Source of the DNA: Maricaulis sp.
GTDB lineage: Bacteria > Pseudomonadota > Alphaproteobacteria > Caulobacterales > Maricaulaceae
NCBI RefSeq assembly: GCF_030149515.1
Contig: NZ_JASBRI010000004.1
Span: forward strand, 1-64,000
DNA length: 64,000 nt
Reading direction: 5' to 3'
The translations under genes were made by a program, and so were the position numbers. The first letter of the stretch is position 1, and every line of letters begins with the position of its first letter. Below are positions 39,596 through 48,553 of this stretch, in pieces. Under the pieces are notes generated by a model, which ran no database searches, had not been told where the DNA came from, and saw nothing but the letters and a program-made list of their open reading frames with translations.

Positions 39596-41404
39596 TCACT
39601 CATGAGCAGTTGCCAGGTCGTCCAGCTGCAGCTGCACCCGCCGCCTACCCTGCCAGGTATCCAGCTTGATGCGGCCGGCCACATGCCACAGTCCCTCGCC
39701 CGCCGCCAGCAGCGCCTCGCCCAGCGCCGTATCCGCCGTGCGAAAGGAGATGCCCTGCACGGTCGCTCCGGACGTGTCCTGAAGCGAGAACCGGACATGG
39801 TCGGCGCCGACGCGCTTGGCGAAGCTCACCCGCATGCGCGGCAGTACGAAACGCGGCTCCGGATTGCCCTGGCCGTAGGGTTCTGCGCGTTCCAGCATCT
39901 CCGCCAGATCCGCGGTCACACCGGACGCAGCCAGCACGCCGTCGGCCTCGAAAGCCATGGCGTCCGTCGCACGATCCAGTTCGGGGCCCAGACGATCGTC
40001 CAGATAGGCGACGAGTTCGTTGATGCGGTCGGGGTCGACGGTCAGCCCGCCGGCCATGGCGTGACCCCCGCCGGCGACGAGCAGGCCCTCGCTTCGCGCC
40101 GCCGCGATGGCCGCACCCAGATTGACCCCGGGAACCGACCGGCCGGACCCCTTGCCGACCGGCCTGTCGGCCGTCCGGTCGACGCCGATGACGATGACCG
40201 GTTTGGAAAACCGGTCCTTCAGGCGTCCGGCCACCACACCGATGACGCCGGGATGCCAGCCCTCGCCCGAGGCCACGAGAACTGCCCGCTCCGCGCCCTG
40301 GCGCTCGATCTGGGCCAGGGCCGCCTCCTGGACCTGCGCCTCGATCGCCCGCCGCTCGGCATTCAGCGCATCGAGTTCGGCGGCAAGCCGGGCGGCAAGC
40401 CCGGTATCATCGGTGGTTAGCAGGCGCGCGCCCAGATCGGACCGGCCGACCCGCCCCCCGGCATTGATTCGCGGGCCAAGGAGGAAGCCGGCATGGTAGG
40501 TCGAGGCCGGGCCATCGACCCCTGCCACATCGGCCAGTGCCCGCAATCCTGTGCGGGCCCATTGGCTCATCGCCCGGAGCCCCTGGGCCACAAGGGCCCG
40601 GTTGAGCCCGGTCAGGGCGACGACATCGCACACAGTGCCCAGCGCCGCCAGATCGATCCATTGCAGGAGGTCGGGCTCGTTGCCCGGCGTCACGGCGCCG
40701 CGCCGCCGGCCCTCTCGGTTGAGCGCCGCCAGCAGAACGAATGTCACCCCGGCCGCCGCCAGATGGCCGCAGCCGGAAGTGTCGTCGGGCCGATTGGGAT
40801 TTACCAGTGCGGCGGCGGGCGGGAAATCTGCATCCATCAGATGATGGTCGACGACTATGATATCCAGTCCGATCCCGGCGCCATGCTTGAGGGCCTCGTG
40901 CGCCGCCGCACCGCAATCGAGCGTGACGACCAGTTCCGCACCCCGCTCGCGCAGGGTTGAAAATGCCGCTGCCGTCGGGCCGTAGCCTTCCTCGATACGG
41001 TCGGGAATGTAGATCTCGGCATCGCAGCCGAAATGTTTCAGCCAGCCATGAAGCTGTGCCGCTGAGGTGGCGCCGTCGACATCGTAGTCCGCAAAAATCG
41101 CGATCTGCCGGCCGGCCTCCAGCGCATCCCAGATCAACCCCGCCGCCACGTCCATGTCGGCCAGGCTGGATGGGTCGGGAAACACGTCACGCAAACGCGG
41201 CATCACATAGCGCCCGGCGGCTTCGGCCGGAATGCCGCGGGCAGCGATGACCCGCGCCAAGGCGTCGGGAAGACCATGCTGGCGCGCGATCATGGCGACG
41301 ACCGTGTCATCGGCGGGACGCAGCCGCCATTTGCGGCCGCTCAGCGATCGCTCGACGCCCAGGAGCGCGTCCGTAGCGGTTGGCGCAAGCGTGTCCGTGA
41401 CCAT
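39596..41404 (-). CDS. recJ: Single-stranded-DNA exonuclease RecJ
   Basis: A 602-residue 5'-3' exonuclease of the DHH family. Metal-binding motifs: IAIFADYDVDGATSAAQLHG (D106-D110 region), LDCGAAAHEAL, VVDHHLMD (D186-H187-H188), then NPNRPDDTSGCGHLAAAGV. The C-terminal DHHA1 and OB domains contain GGHAMAGGLTV. It works with RecF-pathway repair. glpX ends 12 bases from its start on the same strand. Confidence 0.95.
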   Translation of the reverse strand: MVTDTLAPTATDALLGVERSLSGRKWRLRPADDTVVAMIARQHGLPDALARVIAARGIPAEAAGRYVMPRLRDVFPDPSSLADMDVAAGLIWDALEAGRQIAIFADYDVDGATSAAQLHGWLKHFGCDAEIYIPDRIEEGYGPTAAAFSTLRERGAELVVTLDCGAAAHEALKHGAGIGLDIIVVDHHLMDADFPPAAALVNPNRPDDTSGCGHLAAAGVTFVLLAALNREGRRRGAVTPGNEPDLLQWIDLAALGTVCDVVALTGLNRALVAQGLRAMSQWARTGLRALADVAGVDGPASTYHAGFLLGPRINAGGRVGRSDLGARLLTTDDTGLAARLAAELDALNAERRAIEAQVQEAALAQIERQGAERAVLVASGEGWHPGVIGVVAGRLKDRFSKPVIVIGVDRTADRPVGKGSGRSVPGVNLGAAIAAARSEGLLVAGGGHAMAGGLTVDPDRINELVAYLDDRLGPELDRATDAMAFEADGVLAASGVTADLAEMLERAEPYGQGNPEPRFVLPRMRVSFAKRVGADHVRFSLQDTSGATVQGISFRTADTALGEALLAAGEGLWHVAGRIKLDTWQGRRRVQLQLDDLATAHE

Positions 41405-41416
41405 CCCGTCTCCGTG

Positions 41417-42373
41417 CTAGCCCGCCGGCCGTTCGGACCGGATGCGGCGCACGGAATGATCGGCTGAGTCGAGCAAAAGCGTATGCGTGTGAATGCGGCC
41501 GCCTGTTTTGCGAACGCCCTCAACAAGATCGCCGTCAGTGACCCCGGTGGCGACGAAGAGGCAGTGGCTCGCGGCCAGCTCGGACAGATCATATTTGCGG
41601 TCGAGATCCGTCACACCCACCCGGGCAGCCCGGGTGCGCTCGTCGTCATTGCGGAAGAAGAGCCGGGCCTGCATCTGGCCGCCGATACAGCGCAGCGCAG
41701 AGGCCGCCAGAACGCCTTCGGGGGCACCGCCCTGGCCGATATACATGTCGACATTCGTACCGAGTCCGGCCGCGCCCATGGCGCCGGCCACATCGCCGTC
41801 CGGTATCATGCGGACCCGCGCACCGGCGGATTTCACCGCATCGACGATATACTGGTGCCGCTCCCGCTCCAGGATGCAGACGGTGATGTCGGACGCATTC
41901 ACCCCCTTGGCCTTGGCCAGGTTGCGCACATTCTCGTCCGGTTTGGCGTCCAGATCGATCACCCCGGCAGGCAGGCCCGGACCCACGGCGATCTTGTCCA
42001 TATAAGTGTCCGGCGCATGCAGCAGGCCGCCCCGCAGGGCGAAGGAGACGACGGCCAGGGCATTGGGCTGGCCTTTGGCGGTCAGCGACGTGCCTTCCAG
42101 CGGGTCCAGCGCAATGTCGATCTCGGGGCCCTCGCCGGTTCCGACTTTCTCGCCGATATACAGCATGGGGGCCTCGTCGCGTTCGCCTTCGCCAATCACG
42201 ATACGGCCCTTCATCGGCATCGCGTTGAGACCGCTGCGCAGCGCGTCGACCGCGGCCTGGTCAGCCATTTCCTTCTCCCCGCGTCCGATCCAGCCGGATG
42301 CGGCCACTGCTGCCATTTCCGCCGCATGAACGGCCTGGAGGGCCAGATTGGTCAGGGCACGCGTATCGCTCAT
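41417..42373 (-). CDS. glpX: Class II fructose-1,6-bisphosphatase GlpX
   Basis: A 318-residue metal-dependent sugar phosphatase (gluconeogenesis; in some bacteria also sedoheptulose-1,7-bisphosphatase). Metal and phosphate motifs: VIGEGERDEAPML, IALDPLEGTSLTAKGQ, IPDGDVAGAMGAA, and TNVDMYIGQGGAPEGVLAA. The ATG at 42373 has a GGAG-type site; the frame is open further upstream but lacks support. Adjacent to recJ, probably co-transcribed. Confidence 0.96.
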   Translation of the reverse strand: MSDTRALTNLALQAVHAAEMAAVAASGWIGRGEKEMADQAAVDALRSGLNAMPMKGRIVIGEGERDEAPMLYIGEKVGTGEGPEIDIALDPLEGTSLTAKGQPNALAVVSFALRGGLLHAPDTYMDKIAVGPGLPAGVIDLDAKPDENVRNLAKAKGVNASDITVCILERERHQYIVDAVKSAGARVRMIPDGDVAGAMGAAGLGTNVDMYIGQGGAPEGVLAASALRCIGGQMQARLFFRNDDERTRAARVGVTDLDRKYDLSELAASHCLFVATGVTDGDLVEGVRKTGGRIHTHTLLLDSADHSVRRIRSERPAG

Positions 42374-42422
42374 CTCTTGTCTCCGGTACGGGCCCCGCCC
42401 GAACGGGGAGCCCTGAAAGTCA

Positions 42423-42779
42423 TCAATCCTGTTGCCCGGTTTCGGGCGGCGTCGTCCGGGCCTGACCCGAACTGACAAAGTCGCTTGGAGCAGCCTGATC
42501 CTGTGGCCGCAGGACCCGGCCGGATTCCGCGTTCAGCCGCTCCCGCCGCGCAAGCAGGTCATGCGCCGACATGTCCAGCGCCGCCTCTTCCCCCGGCCCG
42601 AGCGATGTTACCGGTACCATTGGTGGCGCACCGCGTCCATCCCCGGTCACTATCCGCTCCTCGACCCAGTCGGGGTGCTCAAGGGCGGTATCGGGCATGC
42701 CGACGGACACGCAGGCACTCAAACCCGTGGACAGGACGGGGCCCGCAGACAGGACAAGGGCCGTGACAAAGCGATGCAT
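42423..42779 (-). CDS. Hypothetical small lipoprotein
   Basis: A 118-residue protein with a lipoprotein signal: hydrophobic start (RFVTALVLSAGPVLSTGLSAC) and the lipobox LSAC, so Cys23 is the likely lipid anchor. The mature part is short, proline- and acid-rich and probably disordered. No family recognised. Divergent from phaC, upstream of glpX on the same strand. Confidence 0.65.
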   Translation of the reverse strand: MHRFVTALVLSAGPVLSTGLSACVSVGMPDTALEHPDWVEERIVTGDGRGAPPMVPVTSLGPGEEAALDMSAHDLLARRERLNAESGRVLRPQDQAAPSDFVSSGQARTTPPETGQQD

Positions 42780-42862
42780 GGCAACTCCTCGCGCTGGACG
42801 CGCGTCGCGCTTTCTATACGCTGATCGGTGTCAGAGTCACCCGCCAAGCACAAGGACGCACC

Positions 42863-44734
42863 ATGGCGAAGCAATCCAAGGACGGGACCGGCGAGGGCCA
42901 ATCCGGTGACTGGACAAAGCCCTCCGAAAAGGATCTGGAGGCGCTCGACCAGATCTCGCGCAATCTCATGCAGGCCTCGTTGAAGTCGCAGAAGCTGATG
43001 TCCGAGGTGATGCAGAAGGCGCTCGAAGGCGATCCGGTCTTCCCCAATGCGGATCCGTTCCATTCCGCGCCCGAATTCGGCGAGGTCTGGGGCAAGATCG
43101 TCAATCAGCCAGAACTGATGATGCGCGCCCAGGCGGACCTCCTCAAAGGCTATATCGACCTCTGGTCGAACACGACCAGACGCGTCATGGCCGGCGAAAC
43201 GGCATCCGCGATCGAGCCGGAAAAGGGCGACAAGCGCTGGCGGGGCGAGGACTGGACCGCCAATCCCGTCTTTGACGCGATCAAGCAGTCCTACCTTTTG
43301 AACCAGCATTTCCTGATGGGGCTGGTCAATTCGGTCGAGGGCGTCGACGAGAAGACCAAACGCAAGGTCGAATTCCTCACCCGGCAGATGACGGATGCGC
43401 TGTCGCCGACCAATTTCGCCATGACCAATCCGGATGTGATCCGCGAAACCTGGCAATCGAAGGGCGAAAACCTCACGCGCGGCCTGCAAAATCTCATGCA
43501 GGACCTGGAAACGGGACATGGCCGGCTCGCGCTCCGCCAGACCGACATGGAGGGTTTCGAAGTCGGCAAGGACCTAGCGACAACCCCGGGCAAGGTGATC
43601 TTCGAAAACGAGATCATGGAACTGATCCAGTACGCCCCGGCAACGGACACGGTCAAACAGCGCCCGCTGCTGATCGCGCCGCCCTGGATCAACAAGTTCT
43701 ACATCATGGATCTGCGGGAAAAGAACTCCATGATCCGCTGGCTGGTCAAACAGGGTTTCACTGTCTTCCTGATTTCCTGGGTCAATCCGGGCCCGGAACT
43801 GAAGGACAAGAGTTTCGCCGACTACATGCACGAAGGCCTGTTCGCCGCACTGCACGCGATCGAGGCGGCCACCGGCGAAACCTCGGTCAGCGCCGTAGGC
43901 TATTGCGTCGGCGGCACCTTGCTGGCATCCGCTCTGGCCTGGCTGGAAGCAGAGGGTCAGGCCGACCGCATCGCCTCGGCGACCTTCTTCGCTGCCCAGA
44001 CCGATTTCAAGCTGGCCGGCGATCTTCTGCTCTTCATCGACGAGCACTGGCTCAGGGAAATCGAACGCATCATGGACGCCCAGGGCGGCGTGCTGGACGG
44101 GCGGTCCATGGCCGACACGTTCAACCTGTTGCGCTCGAACGACCTGATCTGGTCCTTCGTGGTGAACAATTATCTCCTGGGCCGCCAGCCACAGGCCTTC
44201 GACCTTCTGTTCTGGAATGCCGACCAGACGCGGATGCCCAAGGCGCTGCACCTTTGGTATCTGGACAATCTCTACAGGAACAACCGCCTGGCGAAGAGCG
44301 AACTGGAGCTGGACGGACACGTGCTCGACCTGAAAAAGGTCAAGACTCCCGTCTACATGCAAGCCTCCCGCGAGGACCATATCGCGCCCTACCCGTCGGT
44401 TTATCGCGGCGCCAGACTGTTCGGCGGACCGGTGCGTTTCCTGATGGCGGGTTCGGGCCATATCGCCGGTGTGATCAATCATCCCGACGCCGGGAAATAC
44501 CAGCACTGGACCAATGACGACCTTCCCGGCACGGTCGAGGACTGGCTCAAGGGCGCCGCGGAACATCCCGGCTCCTGGTGGCTGGATTGGCGCGATTGGC
44601 TCTATGAACGCGCGGGCGGCGACGTGCCGGCGCGCCAGCCCGGTGACGGTCAGCTGAAACCCCTGCGCGATGCACCGGGCCGGAATGTGCTGGTGCGCAG
44701 CGATCAGCGCCAAACGGCCGAGCCTGTCGCCTAG
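42863..44734 (+). CDS. phaC: Class I poly(3-hydroxyalkanoate) synthase
   Basis: A 623-residue polymerase that joins 3-hydroxyacyl-CoA units into storage polyester granules. The lipase-like box is GYCVGGTLLA with catalytic C348. D505 (SREDHIAPY) and H533 (GSGHIAGVINHP) complete the triad at the usual class I spacing. Length and the long N-terminal domain fit class I (single-subunit) enzymes. phaA and phaB are not nearby. Confidence 0.96.
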   Translation: MAKQSKDGTGEGQSGDWTKPSEKDLEALDQISRNLMQASLKSQKLMSEVMQKALEGDPVFPNADPFHSAPEFGEVWGKIVNQPELMMRAQADLLKGYIDLWSNTTRRVMAGETASAIEPEKGDKRWRGEDWTANPVFDAIKQSYLLNQHFLMGLVNSVEGVDEKTKRKVEFLTRQMTDALSPTNFAMTNPDVIRETWQSKGENLTRGLQNLMQDLETGHGRLALRQTDMEGFEVGKDLATTPGKVIFENEIMELIQYAPATDTVKQRPLLIAPPWINKFYIMDLREKNSMIRWLVKQGFTVFLISWVNPGPELKDKSFADYMHEGLFAALHAIEAATGETSVSAVGYCVGGTLLASALAWLEAEGQADRIASATFFAAQTDFKLAGDLLLFIDEHWLREIERIMDAQGGVLDGRSMADTFNLLRSNDLIWSFVVNNYLLGRQPQAFDLLFWNADQTRMPKALHLWYLDNLYRNNRLAKSELELDGHVLDLKKVKTPVYMQASREDHIAPYPSVYRGARLFGGPVRFLMAGSGHIAGVINHPDAGKYQHWTNDDLPGTVEDWLKGAAEHPGSWWLDWRDWLYERAGGDVPARQPGDGQLKPLRDAPGRNVLVRSDQRQTAEPVA

Positions 44735-44838
44735 ACCGGTTTCATAGAATCCGCACCACGCGCTACGGTTTTTCTTGCGCTGCAGCACAAGCCCCCTAAC
44801 CTGCGTCCCGATACCATTGGCCGGATTGAGGAATTGGT

Positions 44839-45522
44839 GTGAACGGGTTGTCGGGTGTGCGTTATTTCCTGGGTTTCTTCGCGGCGCCGGATGGCGCCCG
44901 GTTCTTTGATCGCGTGCGATTGAGTCCGGCGGGCGAGGCATGGACCGGAGAAGGTCTCCGGCTGATTTCAGGCCGCAGCGAACCGGAACGCTATTCGATT
45001 ACCGGTGTGTCGAGGGACGGCGGATTTGTTCTCGACCTCGCGCATGACGGCTGCCACGAACGCCTGACGCTGAGTGCGGAAACACCCGACGTCGAGGCCT
45101 GTTTCCTCGGCTCGCTCGTCCGCACCGGCGATGACACGGCCCTTGCCTATGTGCTGGAAGAGGCCCCGGCAGTCAGGCTCGATCCCAGCCCCACCCACGG
45201 GTGGGGGACGGTCGCAGTTGCCACCGTGGCCAAGGGAAGCGAAATGCTGGTCATCCGCGGCCCCATCGGCGACACCCAGACCCCCTATTCCTTTCGCACC
45301 GCCGACGACCGGCATGTGGAACCGACCGGTTACGGGCATTTCGTCAATCACGCCTGCGAGCCCAGTTGCGAGATCGTCTACCGGCCTGACGGCCGGCCTG
45401 CGCTGAGGGCTCGACGTGCACTGGAGCCGGGCGAGGAGATTACATTCGACTATACCGCCACTGAAGGCGAACTGGCCGGCAGTTTCGCCTGTCTCTGCCC
45501 TGCCGAGCGGCACAAGGTCTAG
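44839..45522 (+). CDS. SET-domain protein (lysine methyltransferase-like)
   Basis: A 227-residue protein. The N-terminal about 115 residues are of unknown fold. The C-terminal SET domain shows GWGTVAVATVAKG (residues from 121), GHFVNHACEPSCEIVY (N170-H171 and C173), and ARRALEPGEEITFDYTA, the catalytic core of SET methyltransferases, followed by a post-SET-like CLCPAERH. SET enzymes methylate protein lysines using S-adenosylmethionine. Bacterial members are few and their targets mostly unknown. A GTG start with GAGG upstream is used. Its end overlaps the convergent DUF6702 gene by four bases. Confidence 0.85.
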   Translation: MNGLSGVRYFLGFFAAPDGARFFDRVRLSPAGEAWTGEGLRLISGRSEPERYSITGVSRDGGFVLDLAHDGCHERLTLSAETPDVEACFLGSLVRTGDDTALAYVLEEAPAVRLDPSPTHGWGTVAVATVAKGSEMLVIRGPIGDTQTPYSFRTADDRHVEPTGYGHFVNHACEPSCEIVYRPDGRPALRARRALEPGEEITFDYTATEGELAGSFACLCPAERHKV

Positions 45523-46028
45523 CGCTCGAAACTCACCCGGACCGGCGCCCGGCGTCCGGGCCCCTGCATGGCCGTGCGGACACGGGAATCGAAACGCAGA
45601 TTGGTCATCATCACCTGGTCGTCGAAATGCCCGGCCAGCAAATCGTTGTCGACGATGAAGGCGCTGGTCTGATCTGGTTCCGGGGCCGCGAAATAGATCC
45701 AGGCAAACTCGCCCTCGACCTCCGCGCCGACATAGTCGAGCGGTATCAGCTCGCCCTCGCCGTTGGCCATGCGAAACCGCGCCAGCGTGTAGCGGCCAAC
45801 GGTTTCCAGACCTTCCTGCGACGCGAGGAAGTCCGCGGCCTCGACATCGGTGCGATCGAGCGCGTCGAGGAGGTCATGGGCGAAGACGCGGTGAACCACT
45901 TCCAGTTCGCCTGTGCGCGGATTGACGGCGATCTCGGTGACCCCGGCATGCACACGGTGCGCGCTGGCGGGCGCTGCCGTCAGGAGCAGACCCGCCAGGA
46001 CAATCAGGAATGGGCGAAGCCGCGGCAT
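45519..46028 (-). CDS. DUF6702 family secreted protein
   Basis: A 169-residue protein with a signal peptide (RPFILIVLAGLLLTAAP-like, ending ASA) and a beta-rich mature part, HRVHAGVTEIAVNPRTGELE, followed by VVHRVFAHDL and IPLDYVGAEVEGEFAWIY. The pattern fits the DUF6702 group; function unknown. It lies 19 bases after the M1 peptidase stop on the same strand, so the two are probably one operon, a pairing that may reflect a shared extracellular role. Confidence 0.72.
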   Translation of the reverse strand: MPRLRPFLIVLAGLLLTAAPASAHRVHAGVTEIAVNPRTGELEVVHRVFAHDLLDALDRTDVEAADFLASQEGLETVGRYTLARFRMANGEGELIPLDYVGAEVEGEFAWIYFAAPEPDQTSAFIVDNDLLAGHFDDQVMMTNLRFDSRVRTAMQGPGRRAPVRVSFER

Positions 46029-46047
46029 TCGCGGTGTATCCTCGAAA

Positions 46048-48483
46048 CTATTGCGGACGCGTACGGACCGAATCGCGCGTGACCCGCAGGTCCATGTCGT
46101 CCATCATCGTATCGTTGTCCGAGGAAGAGCGGTAGACTTCCAGGCGGGTCGGCTCGATGCGCGGCGGATAGTAATTGTCCGTGCGGTCGGCATCGGCCGT
46201 TTCCCAGAGCGGGTCGAGTTCGACCTGAACCACTTCGCGATCCGTCATGTAGGTCCAGGTCACGTGCTGCGGGTCGTAGCGCCAGACCTCGGCCGGGATG
46301 CGCACAATTTCCGTGGACCCGTCGGCGAAGGTGAATTCCAGGATGATCGGCATCACCACCCCGCCTTCATTGGTGAAGTCGAGATAGTAGATGCGCTCGT
46401 CGCTCTCCAGAATCTCCGCTTCCCACTCTTCGAGCCCCTCCTGCAGGGCCTCGTAAGTTTCGCGCTGACGGTTGGTAATCGTGTGCCGGTCGTTCTGCGA
46501 ATAAAACTCGACCACTTCCGGATTGCGCTCGGCATAGGTGGCGATGCCGGCCTCGCGATTGGACACCTGGGTCAGGCTTTCCGGACGCTCGGCCTCTTCG
46601 GCGCGCTCACGTGCATTCTCGATCTCGGGGTTTTCCGTGTCGAACGAGCCTTCGATCACCCGGTCGAGCGAGATGTCGACATGGTCGGTGGAATAGAACC
46701 AGCCGCGCCAGAACCAGTCCAGATCGACACCGGAGACTTCCTCCATCGTGCGGAAGAAGTCATAGGGCGTCGGCCGGCGGAAGCGCCAGCGCTCGGCATA
46801 GGTACGGAAGGCGTCGTCGAAGAGTTCGCGGCCCAGAATGGTCTCGCGCAGGATAACCAGGGCGATGGTCGGCTTGGAATAGGCGTTGGGGCCGAACTGC
46901 ACGATCGAATCCGACTGCGTCATGATCGGCATCTGGTTGGTCGACACCATATACGAGGTGATCGAATGAGGATCGCCTCGGCGGACCGGGAAATCCTCTT
47001 CCCACAAGCGTTCGGCCTGGAATTGCAGGAAGGAGTTCAGCCCCTCGTCCATCCAGGTCCACTGGCGCTCGTCCGAATTCACGGTCATCGGGAAGTAGAT
47101 ATGGCCGATCTCGTGGATGATCACGCCGATCAGACCGCGCTTGGCGGTCAGCGAATAGGTCAGATTGCCGTCGTCATCGACCACCGGACGGCCATAGGTG
47201 CCGCCATTGAAGGTGATCATCGGATACTCCATCCCGCCCTGGGGGCCGGCGATCGACTGTGCGGTGGGATAGGGATAGGGGAAGGAGAAGCCGGAATAGA
47301 CATCCAGCGTGTGCTCGACCGCGCGGGTCGAGAAGGTCGACCACAAGGGCTCGCTTTCATTGGGATAGAAAGACATCGCCATGATCAGGTCGGGGGCTTC
47401 GCCCTGCCCGTCCTGTTCAACGCCCAGGGCGTCCCAGATGAATTTGCGCGAACCAGCCCAGGCGAAATCGCGGACATTGTGGGCATGGAATTCCCAGGTC
47501 GCTTCGGAACGAGTGCCCCGGCGCTCATTGGCGCGGGCTTCCGACGGGGTAACGATAAAAACCGGCTCGTCCGCCGTGCGCGCCTCTTCCAGACGGTCGC
47601 GCTGGACCTGGTTGAGCACCTCGCCGGCATTCTGCAGCTCGCCGGTGGCCGCAACGATGAAATCCTGCGGCACGGTGATCGAAACGTCGTAATCGCCAAA
47701 TTCCAGGCCGAATTCACCGCGGCCCAGGAAGGCCTTGTTGTGCCACCCCTCATAGTCCGAGAACACGGCCGCTCGCGGGAACCACTGCGCGATCTGATAG
47801 ATGCAATCACCCCCGGTATCGGTAGTTTCCTCAAAACACTCCCAGCCGGCGCGCCCGCCAATGGCCCCGGTCTCGATCAGGCGGTAGTCCCATTCGATCG
47901 TGAAGGTAGCGCTCTCGCCCGTCTCGAGCATGTCATCGAGGTCGATGCGCATCAGCGTGTCGACGATGGTAAAGTCCATCGGATTTCCGTCGGCATCGGT
48001 CACACCGGTGATATTGAATCCGTAGCTGTCCTGGGCAATGCGCTGGCGCCTCCGCACGGAGGACGCCGACACACCTTCGGGATCGGCCCCGCCCGTGCGG
48101 GAAGAGGAACGCCCGCCTCCGCCGACCGTCTCGGTCATCACGGCAATGGAATCGTCGCGGAACCGGTTCTGGTCCAGCAAAAACCAGAGGAAATCCAGAG
48201 TGTCCGGGGCATTGTTGGTGTAGGTGACCGTCTCGGTCCCGTAGAGGTGTTTTTCCTCTTCATCGAGACGGATATCGATGTCGTAGTCGACCTGTTGCTG
48301 CCAGTAGTCCGGACCGGGAGCGCCCGTGGCGCGGCGCTCACGGTTCGGCGAGGGCCAGTCCTCGTCCTCGAGCTGGCGAAAAGCATCGCGCCAGTCATTG
48401 GTGGTCTGCTGGACAGGCTGCGCGGCTGCGACATTGAATGCCGCAGCCGCCGTCGCCAGAACGATCAGGTTGAAACGACGCAT
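46048..48483 (-). CDS. M1 family metallopeptidase, secreted
   Basis: An 811-residue aminopeptidase-like protein with a signal peptide (LIVLATAAAAFNVAAA). The zinc site is H457-E-I-G-H461 and the third ligand E480 in WMDEGLNSF sits 18 residues on, the M1 spacing. The exopeptidase motif GGMEYPMITFNGG resembles the usual GxMEN segment (here GGMEYP), so classical aminopeptidase N specificity is not certain. The C-terminal region is large and beta-rich. The DUF6702 gene follows on the same strand. Confidence 0.93.
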   Translation of the reverse strand: MRRFNLIVLATAAAAFNVAAAQPVQQTTNDWRDAFRQLEDEDWPSPNRERRATGAPGPDYWQQQVDYDIDIRLDEEEKHLYGTETVTYTNNAPDTLDFLWFLLDQNRFRDDSIAVMTETVGGGGRSSSRTGGADPEGVSASSVRRRQRIAQDSYGFNITGVTDADGNPMDFTIVDTLMRIDLDDMLETGESATFTIEWDYRLIETGAIGGRAGWECFEETTDTGGDCIYQIAQWFPRAAVFSDYEGWHNKAFLGRGEFGLEFGDYDVSITVPQDFIVAATGELQNAGEVLNQVQRDRLEEARTADEPVFIVTPSEARANERRGTRSEATWEFHAHNVRDFAWAGSRKFIWDALGVEQDGQGEAPDLIMAMSFYPNESEPLWSTFSTRAVEHTLDVYSGFSFPYPYPTAQSIAGPQGGMEYPMITFNGGTYGRPVVDDDGNLTYSLTAKRGLIGVIIHEIGHIYFPMTVNSDERQWTWMDEGLNSFLQFQAERLWEEDFPVRRGDPHSITSYMVSTNQMPIMTQSDSIVQFGPNAYSKPTIALVILRETILGRELFDDAFRTYAERWRFRRPTPYDFFRTMEEVSGVDLDWFWRGWFYSTDHVDISLDRVIEGSFDTENPEIENARERAEEAERPESLTQVSNREAGIATYAERNPEVVEFYSQNDRHTITNRQRETYEALQEGLEEWEAEILESDERIYYLDFTNEGGVVMPIILEFTFADGSTEIVRIPAEVWRYDPQHVTWTYMTDREVVQVELDPLWETADADRTDNYYPPRIEPTRLEVYRSSSDNDTMMDDMDLRVTRDSVRTRPQ

Positions 48484-48553
48484 CTCTATGTACCCCTCGC
48501 CCCAATTGTCGGGTCTTATGAAGGCAGAGATTTAGCGTGCGGTACGAAAGGCG

